This document shows positions 17,731 to 27,523 of a DNA stretch of 64,000 nt, in pieces; position 1 is the stretch's first letter; each line of letters opens with the position of its first letter. A program made the position numbers and the translations under genes. This stretch comes from Planctomycetota bacterium (lineage in GTDB: Bacteria; Planctomycetota; Phycisphaerae; UBA1845; UTPLA1), in NCBI GenBank assembly GCA_003576905.1, contig QEVG01000013.1, positions 29,670-93,669 on the forward strand, read 5' to 3'. Under the pieces are notes generated by a model that made no database searches, had not been told where the DNA came from, and saw only the letters and a program-made list of their open reading frames with translations.

Positions 17731-18624
17731 ATGGAGCAATGGCTCATTACCGGTGCCGGGGGACAGTTCGGAAGCGTTCTCCTTCGAAGGCTTACCGATT
17801 CAGGGGTGCCCGCGACCGGGCTCGCGTCTCCCACCGGGCCGTCGCCGGATTCCGGCGCGGTCTGGCGCGTGGACCTGGCTGACCCCGCCGGCCTATCCGT
17901 GGCGGTGCGCCACCTGGCCCCCCGGTTCATCATCCACGCCGGGGCGGTGACAAGCATACAGGCTGCACACGACGCGCCGGATTACACCCGGAGGGTCAAC
18001 ATCGATGCAACGCGTACATTGGTCGAGACCGCTCGCGCGATCGGCGCAAAGCTTGTTCTGACGTCCACCGATCTGGTTTTCGACGGGACCCGCGCCCCCT
18101 ACGCCGAGGATTCTCTGCCTTCGCCGCTTTCCGTGTATGCGCGATCCAAGGTCGAGGCGGAACGGATCGTGCTCGGATTCGACCACGGCATTGTCGTGCG
18201 CCTGGCCCTGATGTACGGCCGGCCGGCGGCGCAGCGGAACACGACCTTTCTCACTCAGCTCTCGGCCCTGCGGACCGATGCCCCGCTGCGCCTGTTCGCC
18301 GATGAGTTTCGAACGCCCATCTGGCTTGAGGATGCCGCGACTGCGACACTCATGATCGCGGAATCCGACATCACTGGTGTCATTCACCTTGGCGGACCGG
18401 AGCGGATGTCGCGGCTTGACATGGGCCGCGTCATGGCCCGCGCCCTGGGCGTATCCGGCGCGGGGATTGTGGCCGCGAATCAGCGGGAGATGGCGTCGCC
18501 CGAACCGCGCCCGCCGGATGTCAGCCTGGTCAGCGCTCGCTTTGAGCGCATCTTCGGCCGGCCGCCCGGCCGGCCCATGCAGCAAGCAATGGAACTCCTG
18601 GTCACCGCGGAACGGGCGCCCTAG
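17731..18624 (+). CDS. dTDP-4-dehydrorhamnose reductase-like NAD(P)-dependent sugar reductase
   Basis: A 297-residue short-chain/extended dehydrogenase of the RmlD type. The N-terminus WLITGAGGQFGSVLLRRL is the Rossmann glycine motif, HAGAVTSIQAAHDAP the substrate loop, LVLTSTDLVFDGTRAPYAEDS and the catalytic YARSKVEAE (Tyr and Lys) follow. RmlD makes dTDP-L-rhamnose for surface polysaccharide. No other rml genes are adjacent, so the exact sugar is not established. ATG at 17731 matches the family N-terminus; the frame is open 25 codons upstream but lacks homology there. Confidence 0.82.
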   Translation: MEQWLITGAGGQFGSVLLRRLTDSGVPATGLASPTGPSPDSGAVWRVDLADPAGLSVAVRHLAPRFIIHAGAVTSIQAAHDAPDYTRRVNIDATRTLVETARAIGAKLVLTSTDLVFDGTRAPYAEDSLPSPLSVYARSKVEAERIVLGFDHGIVVRLALMYGRPAAQRNTTFLTQLSALRTDAPLRLFADEFRTPIWLEDAATATLMIAESDITGVIHLGGPERMSRLDMGRVMARALGVSGAGIVAANQREMASPEPRPPDVSLVSARFERIFGRPPGRPMQQAMELLVTAERAP

Positions 18625-18663
18625 CGCCGCGCACGGTCGTTGGCGCATGCCCCGCCCGGGCAA

Positions 18664-20421
18664 CTATTTGATCATGTAGCGCCGGCGCTTGAGATAATCC
18701 CAGACCACGTAGCGGTCGAGTTCTCGCCCGCCGACGAAGAAGACGCGGCCCTGAGTGCCCTCCGCGAGCCGGTTTGCGAAGCGTATGTCCTCCTCGCTCT
18801 GAGACCATCCCGACAACAGAAAGATGTTGATCGTGATGTTCTGCTCCCGGCAGAGCAGCCCCTCGCGCTGAGTGAAATGCTCCGTCCGCGGGTCGGGCGG
18901 GTACAGCAGGTAGAGCCATTTGTCTTCGAAATGCGCTGTCGGAAGCCCGTCAGTGATCAGAATGATCTGCCGGTTCGGCGTGTCCTGCACCTGGAGTATC
19001 TGGCGGGCGGTCCGGAGCCCCTGCTGAAGATTCGTGAAATGCGGTGGAATGTCCCGCTCGGTCAGCCGCTCGTCACTCATGTCGGCCTTGAGCCGCACCC
19101 ATGGCTCGTGAATCGTCACCGTTTTCGGCATCAGCTGCGGCACTTCGGAGATGTGTCGCCGCTTGGCGAAGGTAAAAATCTCCACGAAATCGACGAAATC
19201 ACCTGGATATTCCGTTCGGATGAGCCCGTGCAGCGCGAGTGCCATGCGCTTGACGTTCACGTATTGCCCGCCCCAGCGCATCGAGCCGCTCATGTCCATG
19301 CACACGACCGTCGCGCATTTGGGCGTGTTCCGCGTGATGTGAATCTCGATGTCCTCCGGGAGCATCCGGATGCGCGGGCCGCGCTCCGGCCCGGTCTGGC
19401 CGGGTCCGCCGCCTCGGCTCGCTTCGCGGATCATTGCGTTGGTCATTGAAGATGCGACGTCCATGTTGGCCAGGCTGTCGCCGAACGCATACGGCCTGGT
19501 GCGCTGCGTCTCCACGACGCCTTCTCCGGCGATCGGCTCGGAGTGTCGGCCCGTCTTGGCGGCCTGGAGGTCGGCGAAGATTCGGTCGAGCAGCTTGGAC
19601 TGAAAAATCCTGAACGCGCGCGGCGTCAGCGTGTACCGACCATTGTCGTTCTGAAGACCCTGTTCTTCCGCGAGTTGCCGTACCAGTTCCTCCACCTGGT
19701 GCCGCAGCCGCTCAAGCTCCGCCATCTGCGCACGGTCGGCGAACCGCGCCAGCTCTTCCATGTTGATCAGATACAGCTTGGCATTCCTGGCCGCCTCTTT
19801 GAGCTGTTCGATCAGCCGGTCGATCGTCTCAAGCTCCTCTTTGATTTCTATCGCCTGCGGGACCGTCATCTCCTTCTTGCCGCTGAACCGGTATTTTCCC
19901 GCGAGTTGTTCCACTTCATATTGATTCCCGAGCGTTTCGATCAGAGTGAGCAACTCTTTCGCGAACGTCTTCGCTGCGAAGTTGTCCGCCCGGTACCACA
20001 TGCGTTCGAGTTCGGCGATTTGCCGCGTCTTGAGCGCGCGCTGAAAGGCGGTGGCGAATTCCTTCGGCGGCTTCATGCGTGCGCCGGCCTCCAGAAACGC
20101 CCGCTCCGACTCCTCCCGCGCGGCGGAGACCTCGTACGTCTCAAGAATCCTCCGTTTCCGTTCTTCGAGCATCGCGAGCAGCGAACTGACACTGGGACCA
20201 AGTCCGCTGATTTGCGACGGGTCGAGTTCGATCGCCTCGGCAAGCTCCTCCTCGGAGAAATCGCGCAGCGTTCCGCTCTCCAGGAGGTGCTCAAACGCCG
20301 GCGTTACGAGGTCCGGCGCCTGCGATGCGGGCATCGGAAAACGCTGAGGGTCGTACCCGAGATAGGTATGGACGATACCGCCGGCCGGAGATTGCGAGGG
20401 TGCGTCGCTCATTGCGGACAT
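18664..20421 (-). CDS. VWA-domain protein, partner type of MoxR ATPases
   Basis: A 585-residue cytosolic-looking protein with no signal or membrane segment. Residues 80-260 are helical with long charged coiled-coil-like stretches. A von Willebrand A domain begins near 365, with the MIDAS motif CMDMSGSM (DxSxS at 376-380), a downstream Thr (HFTNLQQG) and ILITDGLPT. Proteins of this layout work with MoxR-type AAA+ ATPases in metal insertion or complex remodelling. The likely partner ATPase is encoded about 4 kb away at 24392-25804 on the same strand. ATG at 20421 was chosen over 20412 on ribosome-site spacing. Confidence 0.85.
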   Translation of the reverse strand: MSAMSDAPSQSPAGGIVHTYLGYDPQRFPMPASQAPDLVTPAFEHLLESGTLRDFSEEELAEAIELDPSQISGLGPSVSSLLAMLEERKRRILETYEVSAAREESERAFLEAGARMKPPKEFATAFQRALKTRQIAELERMWYRADNFAAKTFAKELLTLIETLGNQYEVEQLAGKYRFSGKKEMTVPQAIEIKEELETIDRLIEQLKEAARNAKLYLINMEELARFADRAQMAELERLRHQVEELVRQLAEEQGLQNDNGRYTLTPRAFRIFQSKLLDRIFADLQAAKTGRHSEPIAGEGVVETQRTRPYAFGDSLANMDVASSMTNAMIREASRGGGPGQTGPERGPRIRMLPEDIEIHITRNTPKCATVVCMDMSGSMRWGGQYVNVKRMALALHGLIRTEYPGDFVDFVEIFTFAKRRHISEVPQLMPKTVTIHEPWVRLKADMSDERLTERDIPPHFTNLQQGLRTARQILQVQDTPNRQIILITDGLPTAHFEDKWLYLLYPPDPRTEHFTQREGLLCREQNITINIFLLSGWSQSEEDIRFANRLAEGTQGRVFFVGGRELDRYVVWDYLKRRRYMIK

Positions 20422-20526
20422 TCTATCCGCTGAGTGCAGGCCCCGCCGATTCGGCCGCGTCGGCGACAACGGCGGCGTGCGGGTTGCGACCTTTTTCAGA
20501 GGTACGGGTGGCGCGCCCCCGTTCGT

Positions 20527-22443
20527 TCACCAGAACTTGCCCTGCTCGCGCTGGTGCGTCTGCCGCCATTGAACGATCTTTTCACGCGCGGGGGCGTGCC
20601 TGCCTTCCGCGGCGTCCCTCGCGGCCTCGTCAGCCAGGTCGGCGAGCTGGTTTAGTATAGGCCGGGCCGGCGGATAGGCCGCGTTTCCAGCCTGGCGGCG
20701 CGTTTCCATTCCCACTGCGCGGCAAAGGCTGGTGATTTCCTTCCACTTTCCCTTTTCCGCGAGAAACTCAAAGGCGGATAGGAACGAATACTGGTCCTCC
20801 ATGTCCTCGGCGACAAACGTATCGCCGGGCATGTATGGATGGACCCCGTTTCCGACGGTCGAGACGTACGATGTCAGGTCCGCGAGCTCGGCCTCCGATA
20901 GCCCCAGCTTGTACTCCTGGTTGAACCACTCGACCACCGCGCGCAACGTCGGCTGGCTCCCGTCATGAAAATAGGGGGCGGTAAACGCCGCGCCAAGCAG
21001 GGTGGGCGTGTCGAGCGCCCGATCGCGCGAATACTCTGCGTACCCCTGGACCGTGCCGATGTCGTGCCGCTGGTGATCCAGGAAATTCGCCGATGGAATG
21101 TGGCAGCTTGCGCAACTTCTCCCGCTCATCGTCGGGAATACGCGGTTAAAGATCTTTTCCCCCCGCAGGGCCGCCTCGTGTGCACGGTGATTCAGCGTCC
21201 CGTCGCGGTCCAAAGCCGGATTCCGCAGAAAGTCGAATTCGTTCATGTAGACGATCATTGCGTCCAGAAGTACGGGGTCCGGCTCTTCTCCGTTGAACTC
21301 ATTCACGATCACGTTGCGCACGAAATCGCGCAGCGACGCAAAGCGCCCGTTGCGGCCGTACGGCGCGGCAAAACGGATGCCTCGCAGGTCCGGAATATCC
21401 ACCGGATCGAACACGGCATTGTTTCCATGCGGCGCGAAGAAACTGTTGCTCACGTCCATGTTGCCGGGCCGCGATGACAGGCCGGGTATGAAAAACGCGG
21501 GGTTATTGCCCGATTTGTCGTGACAGGAATTGCATGTGATTCCAAGTGCCCGCGCCGGCTCCCCGAACATCAGCGGATTGTTGAACGCCGCCGCTCCCAG
21601 CGAACTGAGCGTCATGTCGCGCTCCAGCGCCCCGCGCTCGACGCTGTTGAGAATCTGCCGCGGCCGGGGAATCGGCTTGGCGATATGGCTCCCCGGCGGG
21701 AGTGTGATCAGTACCCGCGCGCGGGGATTGCTCGTCGGGCTTGCCTTTGGAATGGGCGCGAGCGGCGCGTCGTTCGAGATCGTGTAGTCCGGTCCGAAGT
21801 TGTCCACGAAATACTTTCGAATCGCTTCGACGTACGCCTTGGTGTCTTCGCCGCCAATCTGCGCGGGCCGGCTGCTGGCGACCGTCGTCGAAATCCTCGA
21901 AAGAGCGTCCCAGTGTGAATTGAGCCGCGCCAGCGCCGCCGGGTCACATCGTTCAAGCGCCGGAACAAACGCGCCGAACGCTGCTCGCGCCGCTGCCGCA
22001 CCGCCGTCCGCGGGCAGCCGTTCCAATCGGTTCACGACGATCGCGCTCATGGCCCGCGTCAGTTGAATGAACACCTGCCGCGCCGCTTCTTCGCGCGGGA
22101 GTATGTCAATCTCGGAATCTTCCGGATTCGCCGGTAGGTCCACATCCGGTGGCGGGGGTGCCTGAGTAGCCATGACCGCCCGCACGTGCTCAATCGTCTC
22201 AACGATTCGCTCGGCATGGGCGACGTCAAACGTTCGGACCACTTCCGCGATGATGTCCGCGTCTTCCTTTACCTGTTCCCAGTGGATGGGATTGAGACCG
22301 AGCACGAATGCCGCCCGCGCGTAGGCGTCGGCCGCGCGCTTGGCCGTTTGCGTGGCGGACGTACCTTCGCCAGGAAAGGCGGTTTGCGCGATGATGCACA
22401 CCCAGGACGCAGAGTAAATAATCGTGGCAGCGAACGTCACCAT
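20527..22443 (-). CDS. Di-heme cytochrome c peroxidase (MauG/CcpA family)-like protein
   Basis: A 638-residue exported protein. Residues 1-24 (MVTFAATIIYSASWVCIIAQ) look like a signal peptide. A 250-residue N-terminal region without recognised motifs follows. The C-terminal half has two c-type heme sites, CNSCH (304-308) and CASCH (444-448), in the di-heme peroxidase arrangement, with DTPTLLGAAFTAPYFHDGS typical of the family. It probably acts in the periplasm on peroxide or as a MauG-like oxidase. The frame is open 72 codons further upstream; the signal peptide decides the start at 22443, with GGAG about ten bases before it. Confidence 0.85.
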   Translation of the reverse strand: MVTFAATIIYSASWVCIIAQTAFPGEGTSATQTAKRAADAYARAAFVLGLNPIHWEQVKEDADIIAEVVRTFDVAHAERIVETIEHVRAVMATQAPPPPDVDLPANPEDSEIDILPREEAARQVFIQLTRAMSAIVVNRLERLPADGGAAAARAAFGAFVPALERCDPAALARLNSHWDALSRISTTVASSRPAQIGGEDTKAYVEAIRKYFVDNFGPDYTISNDAPLAPIPKASPTSNPRARVLITLPPGSHIAKPIPRPRQILNSVERGALERDMTLSSLGAAAFNNPLMFGEPARALGITCNSCHDKSGNNPAFFIPGLSSRPGNMDVSNSFFAPHGNNAVFDPVDIPDLRGIRFAAPYGRNGRFASLRDFVRNVIVNEFNGEEPDPVLLDAMIVYMNEFDFLRNPALDRDGTLNHRAHEAALRGEKIFNRVFPTMSGRSCASCHIPSANFLDHQRHDIGTVQGYAEYSRDRALDTPTLLGAAFTAPYFHDGSQPTLRAVVEWFNQEYKLGLSEAELADLTSYVSTVGNGVHPYMPGDTFVAEDMEDQYSFLSAFEFLAEKGKWKEITSLCRAVGMETRRQAGNAAYPPARPILNQLADLADEAARDAAEGRHAPAREKIVQWRQTHQREQGKFW

Positions 22444-22700
22444 TCGATTCGTGGCTCCGGCCTTGCTTCTCGCCAGGACTTCATCGTAGTGCTCGGCGCG
22501 ATCCCTTCGCAACTTCGGCGACGCATCGGGGCTCGCCCCCTGCCCCTGGATTATCGGCCGGCGTCGCATAATGTCCCCGACCGCAAGGCCGCACACCCTT
22601 TCAAACGTCTTTCCATCAGCAGCAGCCCTGAGCGGCCGATAGAAACGGGTGAATCGCATTCGTGAAACGCGCCGAACCTCCGGGTTAGGTCAGGACGCCC

Positions 22701-23129
22701 ATGATCGTTGACCACATAATGTCGCGCAATATCGTCACCATCGGCATGGATGACAGCCTGGAGTATGCGCAGGCGCTCTTCGATGAGCATGGCTTTCATC
22801 ACTTGCTCGTCGTGCAGCGCGGCCGCCTCGTTGGCATCATTTCCGATCGCGACCTGCTTCGCAATCTCAGTCCCTTTATCAATAACCTTGCCGAGCGAAC
22901 CCAGGACGCCGCCACGTTGAAACGCCGCATCCACCAGGTGATGACCCGCTCGCTCGTTACCGTCACACGCGAAACTCCGATCGCCGACGCCGCGTGGGAG
23001 TTGCTCGAAAGCGGAGTGTCCTGTCTTCCCGTCATAGATGACCGAAGCGTTCCGATCGGCATCGTGAGTTGGCGCGACCTGCTTCGTGCGGTCGTCCCGC
23101 CCGTGCCGATCATGGCTGAGTCCCCCTGA
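22701..23129 (+). CDS. Tandem CBS-domain protein
   Basis: A 142-residue cytosolic protein made of two CBS motifs (about 7-60 and 80-135): VDHIMSRNIVTIGMDDSLEYAQALF and HQVMTRSLVTVTRETPIADAAWEL, each ending in a LVGIISDRDLL/IGIVSWRDLL strand. CBS pairs bind adenosine nucleotides such as AMP or SAM and act as energy sensors. No fused effector domain is present, so the partner is unknown. AGGA lies eight bases before the ATG. It is divergent from the cytochrome c peroxidase-like gene. Confidence 0.88.
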   Translation: MIVDHIMSRNIVTIGMDDSLEYAQALFDEHGFHHLLVVQRGRLVGIISDRDLLRNLSPFINNLAERTQDAATLKRRIHQVMTRSLVTVTRETPIADAAWELLESGVSCLPVIDDRSVPIGIVSWRDLLRAVVPPVPIMAESP

Positions 23130-23182
23130 CGCGCCGGCGCAAGGAAAAGCGAGTCCCGAATCGATAGCGCGGAGGCCATTTG

Positions 23183-23884
23183 ATGAATTGGCTGCGACGA
23201 GCGGAGAAACGGGTGATCCGTTTGGTGCTGTGCGCCGTCGCCCTCGCGCCTCCGATGGGGCTCGCCTTTTGGCAGCTTTTTCTTCATCTTTACGGCCCGC
23301 CGACACGCGCCGCCACATGGTCCGTTCTGGCCTCGGCACATGGCGCCGAATCCGCGCCCGGCGACCCCTGGGATGCACGGCAGTTTGTGATCGATGACGC
23401 GGGCCGCTGCTGCCGACGCGCGGAGCTGGCCCGGGTGGAGCTTCGCGTTTCGTCCGACGCGATCGATTTCATAGGACATGCCTTCGTTTCCACTCCCGCA
23501 CGGACCGTCGGATTCCGCACGCACCACGAGTCGGACATCGGCCTGGTGGATTACCTGAGCCCGTTCGCGAAGTCCCGTCCCGGCTTTCTTCGCGATGATT
23601 CCGCCGCCGCGTTCGACTACGTCGTTTCTTATTCAGCCTGCCCGGAAACTCTTCGCATGCTGGAGGAATCGATCGACCGCCACGCGCACGATCCCTACCA
23701 GGTAGGCGACTGGGATGGCGGATTTAACTGCGCCACGTGGGCGCAAAAACGCCTGCGCGACGCCGGCCTGACGCCGCCGCCCGGCAAATGCCCAAACCAA
23801 CTGGCTCGCTCCATGTACCCGAGGCCTCCGATGGTCGATGGACACGGTTCGGAGACTGAATCGAGCAATGAGGTGAGAAAATGA
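23183..23884 (+). CDS. Membrane-anchored hypothetical protein with possible permuted papain-like site
   Basis: A 233-residue protein. One hydrophobic segment (about 12-37) suggests an N-terminal membrane anchor. The exposed part contains IGHAFVS (His99) and later FNCATWAQKRLRDAGL (Cys183), with a Tyr/Ser-rich stretch between. A histidine in a beta strand followed much later by Cys at the start of a helix is the order seen in circularly permuted NlpC/P60 or YebB/YiiX-type cysteine hydrolases. This is inference; no family was firmly recognised. ATG at 23183 has GGAGG seven bases upstream. Its TGA overlaps the ATG of the pseudopilin gene. Confidence 0.65.
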   Translation: MNWLRRAEKRVIRLVLCAVALAPPMGLAFWQLFLHLYGPPTRAATWSVLASAHGAESAPGDPWDARQFVIDDAGRCCRRAELARVELRVSSDAIDFIGHAFVSTPARTVGFRTHHESDIGLVDYLSPFAKSRPGFLRDDSAAAFDYVVSYSACPETLRMLEESIDRHAHDPYQVGDWDGGFNCATWAQKRLRDAGLTPPPGKCPNQLARSMYPRPPMVDGHGSETESSNEVRK

Positions 23885-24360
23885 ATGCTGGTCGTTTGCA
23901 TGCCCCCGCGTACGCGTCCCGCATCATGAACCGTGCCGCGCCCGCCTTTACGCTGATCGAGCTTGTCACGGTGATCGTGATTCTCGGCGTGCTGTCGACC
24001 GTCGCGATTCCCGTGTATCTCGACTACACGCGCGACGCGAAGGTCTCGGCCTGCAAGGGCGCGCTCGGCGCGCTTCGCGCGGCCGTCGGGTCCTATCATG
24101 CCTGGTCCGCCACGGACGCGGGCGGCGGCGTCCCCCGTTATCCGGCCATCAGCGATCTGACAACCGTCGGAGTCGTGATTCAGGATGCCGTTCCCCCCAA
24201 CCCTTTCGATTCGGATGGAACTCCCGCCAACGTCGTCAACGCCACGGGCACGACAAAAGGCACAATCGTCGGAAACACCGGCGGCTGGTGCTACAACCCC
24301 ACAAACGGCCAGGTTTGGGCGAACACAGGCACGAAGGGAGTTGGCGAGAGCGCGTTCTGA
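23881..24360 (+). CDS. Type IV pilin-like / type II secretion pseudopilin
   Basis: A 159-residue protein with the class III signal APA|FTLIELVTVIVILGVLSTVAIP. Cleavage would occur before Phe23, with Glu at +5 and a hydrophobic helix of about 20 residues. The -1 residue is Ala, not the usual Gly. The globular part is short, Gly/Thr-rich, with single Cys residues at the start and end. The start at 23881 has GAGG seven bases upstream and overlaps the preceding gene (ATGA). An ATG 15 codons later would give a more compact leader. Needs prepilin peptidase and an assembly ATPase from elsewhere. Confidence 0.85.
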   Translation: MNAGRLHAPAYASRIMNRAAPAFTLIELVTVIVILGVLSTVAIPVYLDYTRDAKVSACKGALGALRAAVGSYHAWSATDAGGGVPRYPAISDLTTVGVVIQDAVPPNPFDSDGTPANVVNATGTTKGTIVGNTGGWCYNPTNGQVWANTGTKGVGESAF

Positions 24361-24391
24361 GGGATTGTCGTGGGAAGTCATTCGCTTCTGA

Positions 24392-25804
24392 TCACGTCTG
24401 GTAACTCACTCGGCCGTGCTTGGCAGATCGGGAGATCTTCTGGTGCGCGTGCAGCCCCGCCAGCACAAACTCCACGCAGGATGCCCGCATCGCCGCGTCG
24501 TGTGACGGGTTGATCTCGAACGCCTTCTCCCAGGCGGGCGGCACCCGTTTGAGCTTCTCAGCGTACGCTGACGAAGGGAGCATGTCGCCCACCTCGATGC
24601 TCACGCCCTTGCCGAAGATCCCCGCAATGTCCTCGAAGCCGTGCTGGTCGCAATATTCATCAAAGACTTTCTTGATCGCCTCCACCTGCACCGCGTCGAT
24701 CACCTGCTCCTCGCTCATCTGGTGACTGCTCATCATGTCCAGTTCCAGTTTGCCCATCGAGCTGCTGGTCAGGTGGGCAAGGTCGCTGATCCGCGGCACC
24801 GCGTGCTCCTCGCCGAGCACCGCCGCACGGCGCCGCGCGCTGGCGATCATCGTGCGGTAGTTCGCGATTGAGAACCGCGCGCTTACTCCCGACTGCGCGT
24901 CAATGAAATCGCTCTTCCGCGCCTCGATTGTCACCTGTTCGCAGATCTCCTTCATGAACAGCGGCACGTGCACCGGGTAGGGCCCGTCGAGCCGGATTCC
25001 CGACTCCTGTTCCATGATGGCGATGCCCGTCTCGCGGTCGCGCGGGTAGTGAGTCCGGATCATTGAGCCGATGCGGTCCTTGAGCTGTGGAATGACCTTG
25101 CCGCTCCGGTTGTAGGTCGAAGGATTCGCCGAAAAAAGAATGACGATGTCCAGGTCGAACCGTATCGGGAACCCGCGAATTTGAACGTCGCGCTCTTCGA
25201 GAATGTTGAAGAGGCCGACCTGCACCAGCTCATCCAGCTCCGGCACCTCGTTCATCGCGAAAATGCCCCGGTTCATCCGCGGAATCAGCCCGAAGTGCAG
25301 TGCATCTTCCGCAGACATGCTGGTCCCCATGGCCAGCTTCGAAGGGTCAATCTCGCCGATCAGGTCGGCGAATTTCGTGCCCGGCGCGAGCCGCTCGGCA
25401 TAGCGCTGCTCGCGCGGCCACCAGGCGATCGGGGTCTGGTCGCCCTCCGCGGCAATCAGCCGCCGCGCCTGCTGGCTGATGGGCTTGAGCGGGTCGTCGT
25501 GCAGCTCGCTGCCCGCGACATAGGGAATTTCCGGATCGAGCAGACGAACAAGCCCGCGCATGATGCGGCTCTTGGCCTGCCCCTTCTCGCCGAGAAAGAG
25601 CATGTCGTGCCGAGCCAGCAGGGCCAGGCTGATCGCGGGGATGACTGTGTCCTCATATCCGATGATGCCGGGAAACAGGTCATCGTGGGAGGCGAGCACC
25701 TTGAGCAGGTTGTCGTGCAGCTCCTGCTTGACGCTGCGCGACTTCCATCCCGCGGCCTTCAGTTCGCCCAGCGTGCGCGGCTTGTTTGCGGATTGCGTGT
25801 TCAT
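24392..25804 (-). CDS. MoxR/ChlI-type AAA+ ATPase
   Basis: A 470-residue AAA+ ATPase. The Walker A is [10 protein letters not shown] (about 72-80). The Walker B-like strand [14 protein letters not shown] has Asn where many AAA+ proteins have Asp, as is usual in this sub-family. Sensor 1 is [11 protein letters not shown], and [11 protein letters not shown] is the characteristic insert helix. It resembles the magnesium-chelatase-type ATPases that pair with VWA proteins. The VWA gene at 18664-20421 is a likely partner. The reaction and client are unknown. Confidence 0.88.
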   Translation of the reverse strand: MNTQSANKPRTLGELKAAGWKSRSVKQELHDNLLKVLASHDDLFPGIIGYEDTVIPAISLALLARHDMLFLGEKGQAKSRIMRGLVRLLDPEIPYVAGSELHDDPLKPISQQARRLIAAEGDQTPIAWWPREQRYAERLAPGTKFADLIGEIDPSKLAMGTSMSAEDALHFGLIPRMNRGIFAMNEVPELDELVQVGLFNILEERDVQIRGFPIRFDLDIVILFSANPSTYNRSGKVIPQLKDRIGSMIRTHYPRDRETGIAIMEQESGIRLDGPYPVHVPLFMKEICEQVTIEARKSDFIDAQSGVSARFSIANYRTMIASARRRAAVLGEEHAVPRISDLAHLTSSSMGKLELDMMSSHQMSEEQVIDAVQVEAIKKVFDEYCDQHGFEDIAGIFGKGVSIEVGDMLPSSAYAEKLKRVPPAWEKAFEINPSHDAAMRASCVEFVLAGLHAHQKISRSAKHGRVSYQT

Positions 25805-26341
25805 ATGCCGTCATTGTAGCCGTGCCGGCCGTGTCGGTCAGACCGGCCTGCGATCACGCCCAGGCCCACGTCTACAGAATCGTTCAACTACCGCCCGCGC
25901 AGAGCGATGTTCCCCCTCGCTTCCGACAACGCGAGAACGATGCCGGCCCCTGTCATCCACTTGCCCGTGGCCTGTCTGCTGGCAGACCGTGCCACCCGGC
26001 ACCGTGCCCGCCTGCGGGCACGACCGCACGATCTCTGCGTCCAATCCATGCACACGAATTCCCACGACAATACCGCGCAGGTGCCCGCTTTTTGCGCGCA
26101 CGCTGAGCTAGTCTGATGGCTATGAAGCGCGCCCGTGGAGCAGTACATGCGGGACCGGGTGTTCGCCCGGCGGCAACCGCAAAAAGGAATCGCCCGTTTC
26201 AGGGCATTTCTGGGCAATTCAGCTTATTTCAGCACAAAAAAAGTTCCTCGCGGATTTCCGGGTGTGTCTGCCCTCCGCTGACGTATGCACTCTTGCAGTC
26301 CGGCCGCGTACCATGACCGGGCGGGCCGTGGCCCGCGGCCG
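25805..26341. other. Intergenic region with GC-rich inverted repeats
   Basis: Between the divergent MoxR ATPase and the zinc-ribbon membrane protein. Open frames here lack ribosome sites and show codon use unlike neighbouring genes. It includes a perfect GTGCCCGC/GCGGGCAC inverted repeat, listed separately, and an A-run near 26236. No RNA gene recognised. Confidence 0.4.
26004..26021. repeat. Perfect 8-bp inverted repeat with 2-base loop
   Basis: GTGCCCGC, CT, GCGGGCAC. The two-base spacer is too tight for a stable RNA hairpin of full length, and no T-run follows, so an operator-like dyad is more plausible than a terminator. No associated regulator identified. Confidence 0.4.
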
Positions 26342-27400
26342 ATGAAATGGAGTACGCCTGTTGTGAGGGCCAATGCGGAGCGAATCCTGACCGCGCCTGG
26401 GCAACAAGCTGCCGAATCGGCCACTTGCGCCGAAGAGCCCGCCGCCCCTGACTGGTCCGGCGTGTCCGAGGAGATTCTCTGCCCCCTCTGCGAATACAAC
26501 CTGCGCGGGCTTGCGGAGCCTCGATGCCCGGAGTGCGGCTATCGCTTTGAGTGGCCCAATCTGCTGGACCCGTCGCGCCGGCTGCACCCGTACCTGTTTG
26601 AGCATCACCCGGATCGTCCCGTGTGGTCGTTTGTCCGGACACTGGCGGGGGGGCTTCGGCCGGGCAGATTCTGGCGCTCGCTCCAGCCGAGTCAGCCGGT
26701 AAGCGTGAGGCGCCTGTCTGCGTACGCGGCACTGCTCCTGGTGGCCTGCCTGCTGATGGGCTGCGCCTTCGTGGCAGAGACAGGTTACGGGATGTGGAGA
26801 CGGCATACTCAGGAGAGAGCATGGGAGGACCGGTCCCTCCGACGACCCCAGATGGCACCCTATCGCGCAGAGGTCATAAAGAAATGGGGCTCATTGGACG
26901 CATACCTCGATCGCGACGGGCTGACGACGCCATGGAAGCTGCTGCTGCGGGCGGACGCCCGGCAGAAGTTCCGGGCCGACTTTGCCCTGCCGGTTGCCAT
27001 CATCTTCTGGTTATCTGGCACATGGCTGGCACTCTCGGTGTTCGAGATCAGCCGGCGTCGAGCCGGCATCCGTCGGATTCACTTCCTGCGATGCGTGACG
27101 TACGCCGGTGATGTAGTTTGGTGGCTGGCCCTGGTCCTGCCACTCATCCGGGGGGCGCTGCTGGCGGCCGAGGTGGTATACGGCACTGGCTTTCAGCCTG
27201 GCATGTTGCCCATCGCGATGCAATTGGAGCGACTCATCCGGTGGGTGTGCATTGCAGGCCTATTGATCTTCGTGATTCGCCTGATGGCCGCGTACCGGCA
27301 TTACCTTCGCTTCCCCCATGCCGTCGCCGTCGTTCTTTCGTCGCAGGCAATCTCGCTTTTGATCGTCCTGAACGTCATGCTCCTGCTGAGCAGATTGTGA
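26342..27400 (+). CDS. Zinc-ribbon multi-pass membrane protein, planctomycete type
   Basis: A 352-residue protein. A zinc ribbon lies near residues 46-70: CPLCEYNLRGL and CPECGYRFEW (two CxxC pairs). This arrangement (CxxC-x-NLRGL...RCPECG) recurs in planctomycete membrane proteins of unknown role. Four or five hydrophobic segments follow, from LSAYAALLLVACLLMGCAFVAE to the C-terminal ISLLIVLNVMLLL. The zinc ribbon would lie on the cytoplasmic side. No enzyme motif seen. The frame is open to an ATG at 26285; neither candidate start has a clear ribosome site. Confidence 0.75.
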   Translation: MKWSTPVVRANAERILTAPGQQAAESATCAEEPAAPDWSGVSEEILCPLCEYNLRGLAEPRCPECGYRFEWPNLLDPSRRLHPYLFEHHPDRPVWSFVRTLAGGLRPGRFWRSLQPSQPVSVRRLSAYAALLLVACLLMGCAFVAETGYGMWRRHTQERAWEDRSLRRPQMAPYRAEVIKKWGSLDAYLDRDGLTTPWKLLLRADARQKFRADFALPVAIIFWLSGTWLALSVFEISRRRAGIRRIHFLRCVTYAGDVVWWLALVLPLIRGALLAAEVVYGTGFQPGMLPIAMQLERLIRWVCIAGLLIFVIRLMAAYRHYLRFPHAVAVVLSSQAISLLIVLNVMLLLSRL

Positions 27401-27523
27401 AGCCTGCAGCGGCTCCCGGGCGAGGGGAAGCACTCACCCGGTACTGGACAGGAAACCAAGTCTGCCCTATCTTTTCTAGTCCAGCCCCGCGGAGCCTTGA
27501 AGCAAGGCCGCCGCGGTCCGGCA

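Noticed and set aside
25838..26101. Possible small gene on the minus strand between MoxR and the membrane protein
   Set aside because: No ribosome site, basic low-complexity translation and no family similarity.
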